The position numbers and the translations under genes were made by a program. The notes under the pieces are model-generated. The model did no database searches and was not told the DNA's origin. It was given only the letters and a program-made list of their open reading frames with translations. This document shows positions 55,809 through 64,000 of a stretch of 64,000 nt of DNA, piece after piece; the stretch's first letter is position 1, and each line of letters opens with the position of its first letter. Origin of the DNA: an uncultured Actinomycetes bacterium (GTDB taxonomy: Bacteria > Actinomycetota > Acidimicrobiia > Acidimicrobiales > RAAP-2); contig CAIKCI010000031.1 in NCBI GenBank assembly GCA_903825895.1, positions 1 through 64,000 on the forward strand, given 5' to 3'.

Positions 55809-56191
55809 CGTTCCTCCGCTGTGGTCTCTTCTTTTCGACTTTTTGAAACCTGATTGAGCTGTTCGAGGTGATCGTTGTAGGCCGCCAAGGTGGCATCTTC
55901 CTCTTCGGGTCGGCGTTTAGCCTGTTGCGCGATTTTACGTTGCTCATCTTCATGAGCCTTGCGCTCTGCTCGCTCTTCGTCGGTGACCTCGGGGGCATGG
56001 AGAAGGGCCCACCAACCAAAGATCCCGGCAATCGCAAAGATGGGCCATTCGACGACGTAGACGTAGCTCAAGGAGTTCCCGTCCAGGGCCCGAGAGATCT
56101 GCCAGTAGCCCGCTGCCACACAGCCACAGATCCACAAGAGGCAGGCAGCGTGAAGCGTCAGCGCACGAGTCGACAGCCAGCGAGAATTCAT
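55799..56191 (-). CDS. Conserved actinobacterial membrane protein (130 aa)
   Basis: The N-terminal half has two helices (about 10-28 and 45-63) with GYWQISRALDGNSLSYVYVVEWP between them. The GxWQ-R pattern recalls the start of SURF1-type cytochrome oxidase assembly proteins, but the SURF1 body is missing. The C-terminal half is a charged coiled coil (TDEERAERKAHEDEQRK). Next door on the other strand is the oxidase assembly factor ctaG, which makes a respiratory role conceivable. Function unknown. TAGGGT six bases before the ATG supports this start. Confidence 0.78.
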   Translation of the reverse strand: MNSRWLSTRALTLHAACLLWICGCVAAGYWQISRALDGNSLSYVYVVEWPIFAIAGIFGWWALLHAPEVTDEERAERKAHEDEQRKIAQQAKRRPEEEDATLAAYNDHLEQLNQVSKSRKEETTAEERWN

Positions 56192-56197
56192 CCCCCT

Positions 56198-56203
56198 ACC
56201 CTA
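56198..56203 (-). promoter_or_regulatory. -10 hexamer TAGGGT, leaderless promoter of the three-gene unit
   Basis: On the minus strand TAGGGT is followed by AGGGGG and the ATG at 56191. The intervening G-rich bases are too close to act as a normal ribosome binding site. Confidence 0.5.
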
Positions 56204-56275
56204 CCGATCCATTGTTGGGAGTCGGGACCAGCACGGTAACGTGGGTTACGTGACAAGAGATCTTCGAGGCGAACC

Positions 56276-57187
56276 ATGAGTTCGATGGACATGCCACCCC
56301 CTTTTCAGTGGGGCAATCTCTTCACCCAGTGGAGTTTCTCTTGGATGATCTCTGCTGTATTGCTCGCAGCCCTGTTGTTGTATCTGGCTGGTGTTCGCCG
56401 GTTCAACCAAGAGCACGATACCTCGTGGTCGAGGAAAAGAACCGTGTCCTTTCTTGGGGCGCTTGTCATTATCGTTCTCGCCACACAAAGCGTCGTCGGC
56501 GTCTACGACATGACGCTCTTCACCGATCACATGGTCCAACACCTTTTATTGATCATGGTCGCGGCCGGTGTTCTTGCCATGAGTGCTCCCCTCGAACTCT
56601 GTCAAGAAAGCTTGGCCGGTAAAGCCGGCCGTGGCGTCAACAAGATTGTTGATTCCAAAGTCGGTGGCGTCATCGGCCATCCAATCTTTGGGCTCTTGAT
56701 CTACGGCATCTTGATTCCCATTACTCACCTGACGGGGCTCTTTAACTTGATGCTCGAACACATGTGGATTCACTACAGCGAACAAGCGATGTACCTGGCG
56801 GCGGGCTACCTGTTTTGGCGACCCGTCGTCGCCATTGAGCCCACCCGCCATCCGCTCTCTCCAGGACTGCGTATCGTCTATCTCTTTTTGGCTGTCCCCG
56901 TTGACTCATTCACCGGCCTCGCTTTAGTCATGAGTAACCATGAGATGTTCTCGACCTATCAAAACTCGATGCGGACGTGGGGTCCGTCCCTGTTGACTGA
57001 CCTCCACACAGGTGGCGCGCTGATGTGGATCGGCGGGGATCTCCTCATGATGTTGACAATTATCCCGATCTTTCTTCTCTGGACGCGCGACGAAGACAGC
57101 AAGGTCGACGACCTTGATGCTCGTTTAGACGCTCAGCGCGCTGCTGCGGGGCTTCCCTTTAGCGTGCGCGATACGGAATACTCGTGA
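56276..57187 (+). CDS. ctaG: Cytochrome c oxidase assembly factor CtaG (caa3 type)
   Basis: An integral membrane protein of 303 residues with about seven helices. It has DHMVQHLLLIMVAAGVLAMS, the family's His-rich segment probably involved in copper delivery to the oxidase CuB site, and MLEHMWIHYSEQAMYLAAG. The family (Bacillus CtaG, PF09678) is needed for caa3 oxidase. GAGG precedes the ATG. It overlaps the next gene by four bases (GTGA). Confidence 0.92.
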   Translation: MSSMDMPPPFQWGNLFTQWSFSWMISAVLLAALLLYLAGVRRFNQEHDTSWSRKRTVSFLGALVIIVLATQSVVGVYDMTLFTDHMVQHLLLIMVAAGVLAMSAPLELCQESLAGKAGRGVNKIVDSKVGGVIGHPIFGLLIYGILIPITHLTGLFNLMLEHMWIHYSEQAMYLAAGYLFWRPVVAIEPTRHPLSPGLRIVYLFLAVPVDSFTGLALVMSNHEMFSTYQNSMRTWGPSLLTDLHTGGALMWIGGDLLMMLTIIPIFLLWTRDEDSKVDDLDARLDAQRAAAGLPFSVRDTEYS

Positions 57188-58191
57188 CGATCGACGAACC
57201 AGTGATCACGCACGAACCCGAACGTCACTCAAAAGAAACGATTCAAAAACTCCTGAAGCATCTTCGCGTAACGCCGTGGACCTTGGCCATTGGTCTTGTC
57301 ACCTTGGTTTTTTTGGTTGGGGCTGTTATTTGGTATCAGGGCTACGCACATGACCTCACCACACACCAGCCAATCTGGTGGATTTTTGCTCTCGCCGTCG
57401 TCGCTGCCTTTGGGCAATATTGGGGCTACGCCATCTCTCTGCGGGGAGCGTCAACAAAGCCCATACCAAAACTTCGCACCTTCGAACTAGAAGTAGCGGA
57501 GTCGGTGACCTATGTTTTTACGCCCGAAAGCATTGGCAGTCTCGCATTGACCGTTCGTTTTCTTTACAAACAGGGCTTCACGAGCGCTGAAGCAGCCGGC
57601 GCTGCAGGACTGAGTTCGTTTTTCACAACGGCGCTGGACATCCTGATCATTCCCATCGCCACCGTTTTTGCTGCATCGTCGATCAATGTCAGCCAATTAA
57701 AGAATGATTCTCCGTCGAGCACCTGGGAAGTTGTTGGCGCCATCTTGCTGATCGCTGCGGCGATCACACTCTTGATCAAACTCCCTCGGATGAGAAAGAA
57801 AGTCATCGCTTGGTCGAGACAGGCCGTGGGCTATATAAAAACCCTTCTTCACGATCCACAGAAAGCCCTCTTGATCTGTGCCGGTGAAGTGGTCACCGTG
57901 GCGGGACAGGTGACCTGCCTGAGCTTGTTGATGGCGGCGTTCCATGCTCCTCTCGCCATCGCTGTCTGCGTGGTAGTCACCCAGCTCGCCGGAGCTGCGT
58001 CAAGCGTGGTGCCCATTCCCGGCGGCTTGGGTGCTCCCGAAGCAATTCTCGTCGCCGGCCTCACGGCCGTAGGGCTCCACGGTGAGACAGCGCTCCTCGT
58101 CGCCTTCTCTTACCGCATCTTGACCTATTGGGGACCACCAATCCCCGGGGCCATTGCGCTCTACAACTTGCACAAAAAAGAACTCGTTTAA
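57184..58191 (+). CDS. YbhN/UPF0104 flippase-like membrane protein
   Basis: A polytopic membrane protein of 335 residues of the lysylphosphatidylglycerol-synthetase transmembrane family, with about eight helices. Typical elements are FELEVAESVTYVFTPESIGSL, the Gly-rich GAAGLSSFFTTALDI and SSVVPIPGGLGAPEAILVAGL. Members are thought to flip lipids or lipid-linked compounds, and some pair with glycosyltransferases. The N-terminus is cytoplasmic and charged. Coupling to ctaG is by GTGA overlap. Its stop overlaps the convergent kinase gene. Confidence 0.9.
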   Translation: MTIDEPVITHEPERHSKETIQKLLKHLRVTPWTLAIGLVTLVFLVGAVIWYQGYAHDLTTHQPIWWIFALAVVAAFGQYWGYAISLRGASTKPIPKLRTFELEVAESVTYVFTPESIGSLALTVRFLYKQGFTSAEAAGAAGLSSFFTTALDILIIPIATVFAASSINVSQLKNDSPSSTWEVVGAILLIAAAITLLIKLPRMRKKVIAWSRQAVGYIKTLLHDPQKALLICAGEVVTVAGQVTCLSLLMAAFHAPLAIAVCVVVTQLAGAASSVVPIPGGLGAPEAILVAGLTAVGLHGETALLVAFSYRILTYWGPPIPGAIALYNLHKKELV

Positions 58192-59228
58192 GGCTCGAGG
58201 AGGCCTTGACTGGCCGCCAGTTCAGCGAGTGACGTTTGTGGGCGTGCGCCAAGATGTGCAATCACTTCAGCCGCACAGAGCGATGCCAATTTGGCGCTTC
58301 CCTCTGGATCGAGACCGTTGGTAAGTCCATAGAGGAATCCCGCAGCAAAGAGGTCCCCTGCCCCATTGGTGTCGACCACGGTGGCCACCGGTGCCGCAGC
58401 AACGGTCAAGATTCCCGCTGGAGTAACGATGACGGAGCCTTGTGCGCCACGGGTAATGGCGGCAACGACACCAGTCTCGTCGAAGGCATCAACTGCTTGT
58501 TGAAAACTCTTCGCACCAAAAAGTGCCATGGCTTCGTCTTCGTTGGCGAAGACGAGGTCCACGTCGCCGTTTAAGAGTTCAAGAAAGTCATTGCGGTGCC
58601 GCTCCACACAAAACGAGTCGGACAACGACATCGCCACTGATCCGTTCGCTCCGTGGGTCAGTGCAATCGCTTGGCGCATTGCTTCTTTTGCTGGAGGAAG
58701 ATCGAAGAGATATCCCTCGAGATAAGTGATCTTCGTTCGACTAAGCAGCGCGTCATCAACGTCACTGGGGGCAAAGCTATTGGCTACCCCGAGGTGTGTC
58801 GCCATCGTCCGCTCGGCGTCGTCAGTGACCAGCACCAGGCATCGCCCTGTCCCGCCTTCTCCCGGGCCTGCCAAGACGGCTTCAAACTCCACCCCGGCGG
58901 CCGTGATGTCGTGGGTGAACACATCACCCAATGTGTCGGTGGCAACTTTGCCAATGAATCCTGCTTTTCCTCCGAGTGAGGCGACGCCAGCCATGGTGTT
59001 GGCAGCAGAACCTCCCGAGACCTCAAGAGTGGCGTCCATCGAGGCGTAGATGGCGTCGCCTTGATCGAGATCGACAAGTTCCATCGAGCCCTTGATGAGG
59101 CCTAATCGACTCAAAAGGGCATCATCGCTCCTGGCGATGACGTCAACGAGGGGTGAACCAATGCCAACGACGTCGAGGAGTTCTTCTGGTTTTTGGCCGA
59201 GAGAAATAGGGGTGGAAGTTTCTGTCAT
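58188..59228 (-). CDS. PfkB-family sugar/nucleoside kinase, adenosine kinase-like
   Basis: A ribokinase-fold kinase of 346 residues. It has VVGIGSPLVDVIA at the N-terminus, GGSAANTMAG in the substrate site and the C-terminal anion-hole motif DTNGAGDLFAAGFLYGL with the catalytic Asp. The long form with the SMELVDLDQGDAIYASMD segment is that usually annotated as adenosine kinase, but other sugars are possible. TAGCCT six bases before the ATG indicates a leaderless promoter facing that of pepN. Confidence 0.92.
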   Translation of the reverse strand: MTETSTPISLGQKPEELLDVVGIGSPLVDVIARSDDALLSRLGLIKGSMELVDLDQGDAIYASMDATLEVSGGSAANTMAGVASLGGKAGFIGKVATDTLGDVFTHDITAAGVEFEAVLAGPGEGGTGRCLVLVTDDAERTMATHLGVANSFAPSDVDDALLSRTKITYLEGYLFDLPPAKEAMRQAIALTHGANGSVAMSLSDSFCVERHRNDFLELLNGDVDLVFANEDEAMALFGAKSFQQAVDAFDETGVVAAITRGAQGSVIVTPAGILTVAAAPVATVVDTNGAGDLFAAGFLYGLTNGLDPEGSAKLASLCAAEVIAHLGARPQTSLAELAASQGLLEP

Positions 59229-59234
59229 GGTCTC

Positions 59235-59240
59235 AGGCTA
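59235..59240 (-). promoter_or_regulatory. -10 hexamer TAGCCT, leaderless promoter of the PfkB-family kinase
   Basis: TAGCCT on the minus strand, six bases (GAGACC), then the ATG at 59228. It is one of two face-to-face leaderless promoters in a 38-bp gap. Confidence 0.6.
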
Positions 59241-59254
59241 GGCCGTCCTCCCGG

Positions 59255-59260
59255 TAACCT
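59255..59260 (+). promoter_or_regulatory. -10 hexamer TAACCT, leaderless pepN promoter
   Basis: TAACCT, six bases (TCGACC), then the ATG of pepN. The promoter core reaches back over the start region of the divergent kinase gene, so the two must overlap and may compete. Confidence 0.6.
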
Positions 59261-59266
59261 TCGACC

Positions 59267-61795
59267 ATGACACAGACGCAAGAAAACCCTTACCGCTTGA
59301 GCGACGAGGTCCTCCCCCGGGCCTACCGAATCTTTATGGCCCCCGACCTCGTGGCAGAGACCTTCAAAGGTTCCGTTGAGATCGATCTGGCGATCACCAC
59401 GCCACAAGAAGCCATCGTGCTGAACGCCATTGAACTCGAGCTTGATTCGGCAACGTTGACCTATCCCGATGGGTCAAGCGAATCGTGTGCCATCACCTTG
59501 GCACCCGAGACCGAACGGGCATTTTTCTCAACGGGAACGACCATTGAGCGGTCCTCCGCGACCTTGCGAATTGAATTTCATGCACCGCTCAGTGAAAAAC
59601 TCGTCGGCTTTTATCTCTCACGTTTTGTTGACCCCGAGGGCAATACGCGTACCATCGCCACCACGCAGTTTGAGTCAACTGATGCACGCCGAGCCTTTCC
59701 TTGCTTTGATGAACCAGCAAAGAAAGCCACCTTTGCCGTGACCCTTCAGGTGGCTCAAGAATTGGCTGCCTATTCGAACTACCCCGTGGTTAACGAAGAG
59801 TTCCCTGGTGACGGAACCAGAATTGTCACCTTTGCCCCTTCAATGGTCATGTCGAGTTACCTCGTGGCCTTCATTGTCGGCCCCTTCGAAGAGACCGCAC
59901 CAATTGACTCCGACGGGACACCTATTCGCGTGATTTACCCCCCGGGCAAAGAGCACCTCACGCATTTTGCGCTCGATGTGGCGGACTTTGCGCTTCGCTA
60001 CTTCTCTGACTATTTCGATATTCCTTACCCAGGAGAGAAACTCGACCTCGTCGCCGTCCCTGACTTTGCGATGGGAGCGATGGAAAACCTCGGTTGCGTG
60101 ACCTTTCGTGAAACCGCCTTGTTGGTAGATCCTGAAACTGCTTCCACCATCGAATGCCAACGCGTCATTGCGGTGATCGCTCACGAACTTGCCCACATGT
60201 GGTTCGGAGATCTCGTCACCATGGGCTGGTGGGAAGGAATCTGGTTAAACGAAGCGTTCGCCACGTTCATGGAAGTCAAATGTGGCGACGCTTTTCGGCC
60301 TGAAGCGCAACGGTGGGTCACCTTCTTGGCTGAACGCGAAGCTGCGTTGGCTCTTGATGGTCTTCACCGCACGCGCCCCATCGAATATGAAGTCATCTCG
60401 CCCGACGATGCCGGAGGCATGTTTGACCTGTTGACCTACGAAAAAGGTGGCGGCGTCTTGCGCATGCTCGAACAGTTCATGGGAGAAGTGACCTTCCGTG
60501 ATGGTATCCGCCACTATCTCCAAGTCCACGCCTATGCCAACACGGTCACCGAAGACCTTTGGGATGCTCTTGAGAATGTGAGCACCCACCCCATCCGCAC
60601 GATTATGAATACGTGGATTCTTCAAGGCGGCCATCCGGTGCTCACCGTTGAAAATGGACTGGTGAGCCAGACCGCCTTCGCGTACGGCACAAGCGATCAC
60701 GAGAGCAAGATCGGCGACACCTGGCTCGTTCCTTTGCAGACCCGTCCCCTGGATGGTGGCCAACTGACGACCGATGTGCTGGGGCGTGACCCCCAAGCCA
60801 TCGCACCATCCACCATCGTGAACGCTGGCGGTTGGGGTTTCTATCGAACGTCCTATGGCTCGAGCGAACTCGCCGAGATCGCCCATCACCTTGACCAACT
60901 CGATGCCGGGGAGCGGGCCGTGCTCTTCGCCGACACCTGGGCGGCCACCTTGGCCGGGCACCGCCGCCTTAGCGACTTTTTCACCTTGGCTGCGGGACTC
61001 TCGACACAACTCGAACCCACGCTGTGGTCAGTCGTGGCAGGGGCGTTGACGACAACCGCTCGCATCATCGACGACGCCGATCGCCCGCAACTCGCCACCT
61101 TGACCCGCAATCTCTTTGGGCCGTTGCATGAACAACTTGGCTGGGATGGTCAGCCCGGCGAGAGCGAGCAGGCCGGCGAGATGCGTGGACTGGTGCTTGG
61201 CCAACTCGGTACAAACGGCGACGATGCAGGCGTGCGCGCAGAAGCACGACGACGCTTCGACGCTAAGAACGTTACGGGTGATACGGCGTCTGCCGTGATC
61301 TCAATCATCGCTCATGAGGCAAGGGTTGAAGACTTTGACGAGATGGTCGCCCGTTATAAAGGCGCCATCGATCCTCAAGAGGAGTCTCGCTACCTCCAGG
61401 GCATGCAAAGTTTTGAAAGCGCTGAACTTTGTGAGCGCACGTTCATGATGAATTTGACCTCTGAGATCAGGGGCCAAGACTTCCCGTATGTCATTGCGGT
61501 CCTCTTGATGAACCCCACGGGCGGTCCCCGCGTCTTTGACCTGCTGGTAGCGCATTGGGATGAATGTCTCAAGGCGTCACCATCGGACCTTCATGGTCGC
61601 ATGCTGAGCGGCATCGCCCGCATGATTCCTGCGCCAGCGCTTGCCAAAACTATTGATCGCCAGATCACCGAGAACCCGGTAGCTGGCGGCCAGCTCACAG
61701 CCCTCCAAGCAATCGAAAGAATGTGGGTGGGTGTCGACTTCGCCGAGCGAGAGCGTGGTGCTCTTCGCGACACGCTGAGATCTGTCTTGAATTAA
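59267..61795 (+). CDS. pepN: Aminopeptidase N, M1 family
   Basis: A zinc aminopeptidase of 842 residues that removes N-terminal amino acids from peptides in the cytoplasm. It has the exopeptidase motif GAMENLG, the zinc site HELAHMWFGD (His306, His310) and the third ligand in WLNEAFATFMEVKCGD. The ERAP-like C-terminal helical domain is complete. No signal peptide is visible. Two bases separate it from the next gene. Confidence 0.96.
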   Translation: MTQTQENPYRLSDEVLPRAYRIFMAPDLVAETFKGSVEIDLAITTPQEAIVLNAIELELDSATLTYPDGSSESCAITLAPETERAFFSTGTTIERSSATLRIEFHAPLSEKLVGFYLSRFVDPEGNTRTIATTQFESTDARRAFPCFDEPAKKATFAVTLQVAQELAAYSNYPVVNEEFPGDGTRIVTFAPSMVMSSYLVAFIVGPFEETAPIDSDGTPIRVIYPPGKEHLTHFALDVADFALRYFSDYFDIPYPGEKLDLVAVPDFAMGAMENLGCVTFRETALLVDPETASTIECQRVIAVIAHELAHMWFGDLVTMGWWEGIWLNEAFATFMEVKCGDAFRPEAQRWVTFLAEREAALALDGLHRTRPIEYEVISPDDAGGMFDLLTYEKGGGVLRMLEQFMGEVTFRDGIRHYLQVHAYANTVTEDLWDALENVSTHPIRTIMNTWILQGGHPVLTVENGLVSQTAFAYGTSDHESKIGDTWLVPLQTRPLDGGQLTTDVLGRDPQAIAPSTIVNAGGWGFYRTSYGSSELAEIAHHLDQLDAGERAVLFADTWAATLAGHRRLSDFFTLAAGLSTQLEPTLWSVVAGALTTTARIIDDADRPQLATLTRNLFGPLHEQLGWDGQPGESEQAGEMRGLVLGQLGTNGDDAGVRAEARRRFDAKNVTGDTASAVISIIAHEARVEDFDEMVARYKGAIDPQEESRYLQGMQSFESAELCERTFMMNLTSEIRGQDFPYVIAVLLMNPTGGPRVFDLLVAHWDECLKASPSDLHGRMLSGIARMIPAPALAKTIDRQITENPVAGGQLTALQAIERMWVGVDFAERERGALRDTLRSVLN

Positions 61796-61797
61796 TC

Positions 61798-62391
61798 GTG
61801 CAGATCGGACTCTTCCTCACCGTTTTTGGCGTCTTGTTCGTCGCTGAACTTCCCGACAAGACCATGATCGCCACAGTGGTCATGGGAAGCCGTTCTCGGC
61901 CAGTGTCGGTCTGGGCGGGAGCAGGGGCTGCATTCGTTCTTCAGGTGCTCATCTCGGTTGTGGCGGGGCAATTTATTTCGCTCCTTCCCCACCGGCTCGT
62001 TGATGGATTCGTTGCTGCGTTCTTTCTTGGTGGTGCTGCTTATTTGTTGTTTGTGCCAGAAAAAACTGAGGTAGAAAAGGGATCAAGTGATGGGGAATTA
62101 GAAACTCCCGGATCATTCTTCAAGGTTGCCGGAACGGCCTTTCTCGTCATCTTCGTTGGCGAATTTGGTGACCTCACCCAAATTTTGACCGCCAACTTCG
62201 CGGCCAGTTCTCACCAGCCTCTTACCGTCTTTCTCGCTGGTTCCCTCGCTCTCTTGAGCGTCTCGGCCTTTGCGGCCTTTGGCGGTAAAGCACTTTTGCG
62301 TGTTCTCCCCTTACAGAGAATCCGCCTTGGTGGCGGGATCCTGCTGGCAGGATTTGGCATTTATTCCGTCGTCAAGGTCATCACCGGCTAA
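61798..62391 (+). CDS. GDT1/TMEM165-family cation transporter
   Basis: A six-helix membrane protein of 197 residues. The family's duplicated ExGD-K/R-T/S motif is present as ELPDKT (with Pro for Gly) near the N-terminus and GEFGDLTQ (Leu for Lys/Arg) in the second half. Members export Mn2+ or exchange Ca2+/H+. Both motifs deviate, so ion specificity is uncertain. The GTG at 61798, two bases after the pepN stop, gives the family's normal start. Confidence 0.88.
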   Translation: MQIGLFLTVFGVLFVAELPDKTMIATVVMGSRSRPVSVWAGAGAAFVLQVLISVVAGQFISLLPHRLVDGFVAAFFLGGAAYLLFVPEKTEVEKGSSDGELETPGSFFKVAGTAFLVIFVGEFGDLTQILTANFAASSHQPLTVFLAGSLALLSVSAFAAFGGKALLRVLPLQRIRLGGGILLAGFGIYSVVKVITG

Positions 62392-62401
62392 ACAAGACGA
62401 C

Positions 62402-63058
62402 ATGAGCACGCTGTCTCCACGCCAACAAGAACTGTTGTCCTTTGCCAAGACCGTGCGGGGCTTCATGCCCGATGACGAAGGATTGGCCTTGTTTGAAGCT
62501 GGACGTGAAGCTTGCCGACGCTTTCCTGGTGGTGCACTTTTAGAAGTTGGTGCCTGGTGCGGAAAGTCGGGGGTGTACCTCGGGGCGAGTTGCGAAGGCT
62601 CCCAGTCGATCCTTTTCAGTCTTGATCACCACCGTGGAAGCGAGGAGAACCAGGTGGGCTGGGAGCACCACGATGACGACCTCGTCGATCCTGTCGACAA
62701 TCGCCTCAACACGCTGCCCCACTGGCAGCGGTCTGTCGCCGATGCAGGATTAGAGGAAAGCGTTGTCGGACTTGTCGGTCACTCTCACATCGTCGCCCGT
62801 CATTGGACCACGCCGCTGTCGCTCCTCTTCATCGATGGTGGCCACGGCGAAGAGCCGGCCTGGGCTGACTTTCGTGGCTGGACACCGCACGTCAAGGTCG
62901 GAGGGCTGTTAGCCATTCACGATGTCTTTGAGAACCCTGCCGATGGAGGTCGACCTCCCTTTGACATTTATTGTGCAGCCGTCGAAAGTGGACTCTTCGT
63001 TGACGTCAGCCAACAGGGAAGTCTGCGCGTCCTCGAACGCACGTCACCGACGAATTAG
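62402..63058 (+). CDS. Class I SAM-dependent methyltransferase-like protein
   Basis: A Rossmann-fold protein of 218 residues with a SAM-type loop ALLEVGAWCGKSGVYLGA, the acidic strand LLFIDGGHGEEPAWADF and GGLLAIHDVFENP. This is the pattern of the methyltransferase 24 group that often acts in glycan or natural-product clusters. Its substrate is unknown. It lies 10 bases after the GDT1 gene. Its stop overlaps the convergent alpha/alpha-barrel gene by four bases, and such a pair is likely functionally related. Confidence 0.87.
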   Translation: MSTLSPRQQELLSFAKTVRGFMPDDEGLALFEAGREACRRFPGGALLEVGAWCGKSGVYLGASCEGSQSILFSLDHHRGSEENQVGWEHHDDDLVDPVDNRLNTLPHWQRSVADAGLEESVVGLVGHSHIVARHWTTPLSLLFIDGGHGEEPAWADFRGWTPHVKVGGLLAIHDVFENPADGGRPPFDIYCAAVESGLFVDVSQQGSLRVLERTSPTN

Positions 63059-64000
63059 GGGGCCGTGCAGCGACCCGTGGTGCGCTCGTCGCAGCGCGGG
63101 CCCGAAAGGTCCAGCGTTGCTCCCAAGGTTTCTCCACGAAAAAGCCCAGCCGCCGGTGACGTTGAGCTCAGGGCATCAGCCGCCAAAATAATGGCTGCTG
63201 CCGTGTAGGACGTCGTCTCATTGTCGGGGTAGGTCACGTGTTCTGGATAGGCGATGCCGGTGAAGTAGGAGCCGTCAGGGCGGCGATGGCCTTGAGCGAC
63301 GTCAAAGAGTTCATATGCTCGGTCTTTCATGCCTAAAGCATCCAGTGCCATAACGCACTCTGCCGTCTCGGCGGCCGTGACCCAATCAGACGTTGACACA
63401 CAGCGCACGCCAAGACCGTCCATCACGAAGTTGTCGTAGTGTTCTTCGAGTCGCTGCACGCCGGCTTCGCCTTCAAGGGCTCCTGAAAGCATCGGGTAAT
63501 ACCAGTCCATGGCGAACTCGTTCTTCGGGGCAAAGCCACCGGGATGGTGGGCAACGGCATGACCAAGTCGGCCGGCAGCTAATTCCCAATCGGTTCGGTG
63601 TTGGCCACGATGTTCGGCGATCGCCACCGCACAGCGCAGCGAGTGGTAAATCGACGATGATCCTGTCAATAATGCGGAGCGTTCTTTGTGCCCGGAAGAA
63701 GAAATGGACCAGCGAATCGCTCCATCGGGAAGTTGCAAGGTCACCACAAAGTCGATCGCCGCTTCCATGACCGGATAAAAGCGATCAAGAAAAGCATCAT
63801 CTCCGGTGATCAACCAGTGATGCCATAGACCCGCCGCTATGTACGCACAGACATTGGTGTCGAGGCGTGTGTCCTTGACGGAGTGGTCGAGGTAGTAGTT
63901 AAACCAACTTCCATCGCTGAGTTGAATGTCGGCGAGCCACTGATAGGCACGCTCGGCCTCTTCGATGTAGCCGCACACCGACAGCGCCATCGCTGCTTCG
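63055..64000 (-). CDS. Alpha/alpha-barrel protein, prenyltransferase/glycosidase-like (partial, N-terminus beyond right edge)
   Basis: At least 314 residues are visible and the frame stays open to the edge, so the true start lies outside. Repeats of about 50-60 residues with QLSDGSWFNYY, QLPDGAIRWS and RPDGSYFTG look like the QW-type motifs of (alpha/alpha)6 barrel enzymes such as terpene cyclases/prenyltransferases or GH15-like glycosidases. The catalytic DxDD of squalene cyclases is not seen. The exact activity is unclear. It is convergent with the methyltransferase. Confidence 0.8.
   Translation of the reverse strand, partial: EAAMALSVCGYIEEAERAYQWLADIQLSDGSWFNYYLDHSVKDTRLDTNVCAYIAAGLWHHWLITGDDAFLDRFYPVMEAAIDFVVTLQLPDGAIRWSISSSGHKERSALLTGSSSIYHSLRCAVAIAEHRGQHRTDWELAAGRLGHAVAHHPGGFAPKNEFAMDWYYPMLSGALEGEAGVQRLEEHYDNFVMDGLGVRCVSTSDWVTAAETAECVMALDALGMKDRAYELFDVAQGHRRPDGSYFTGIAYPEHVTYPDNETTSYTAAAIILAADALSSTSPAAGLFRGETLGATLDLSGPRCDERTTGRCTAP

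Noticed and set aside
60245-61009. 254-codon leftward frame
   Set aside because: Antisense to pepN, no domain.

Overview
The window is a gene-dense chromosomal stretch of moderate GC content from an actinobacterium. Three things support this. Gene order matches that known from Mycobacterium: metG-tatD-(cell-wall protein)-ksgA-ispE, glmU-prs-rplY-pth-mfd, and mazG-eno-divIC-DUF501-ppx. Coenzyme F420 genes (fbiA and a CofE-type ligase) sit beside a sugar-nucleotide pyrophosphorylase. The tiny actinobacterial ribosomal proteins bS22 and bL37 are present. GC content, iron/flavin redox genes and the style of the secreted proteins suggest class Acidimicrobiia, but that is inference. No IS element, prophage, CRISPR array, rRNA or pseudogene was seen.

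Layout. 1-4042: the phosphate uptake genes pstC (cut by the left edge) and an oversized pstS, separated by two strong hairpins and three tandem 19-bp repeats, with a divergent secreted protein. 4039-14663: a GT-C-like membrane protein, a CPBP protease, FtsH, a DUF5719-like protein, a very large GT2-membrane fusion and a small basic helical protein. 14657-21422: a leftward glycan operon (AMP-dependent ligase, SDR, three GT4 glycosyltransferases, an Rmd-like reductase). 21554-25968: F420 genes, then a sugar epimerase, a nucleotidyltransferase and a membrane-anchored protein. 26178-27949: an unusual tRNA with anticodon UAA, a dolichyl-phosphate-type GT2 and a RimJ-type acetyltransferase.

28015-40834 is the leftward housekeeping block: glmU (short), prs, rplY, pth, mfd, a SurA-like foldase, mazG, eno, divIC, DUF501 and ppx. 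40877-48226 is accessory. It holds a hydrolase, tRNA-Gln, a two-component system flanked by two low-complexity exported proteins, and a tightly coupled redox operon: ApbE flavin transferase, ferric-reductase-like membrane cytochrome, NuoF-like flavoprotein and a three-cysteine ferredoxin. This is the best candidate for an under-described system: NAD(P)H electrons carried across the membrane to an unidentified, possibly flavinylated, acceptor.

48223-58191 returns to core functions: bS22, ispE, ksgA, an RlpA-like cell-wall protein where Mycobacterium has rpfB, tatD, metG, rsmI, bL37, a phosphodiesterase, small membrane proteins, ctaG and a YbhN-like flippase. 58188-64000 has a PfkB kinase, aminopeptidase N, a GDT1/TMEM165 transporter, a methyltransferase and an alpha/alpha-barrel protein cut by the right edge.

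Many genes show a TANNNT hexamer exactly six bases before the start codon and no ribosome binding site. This points to widespread leaderless transcription, and I used it to choose several start codons.
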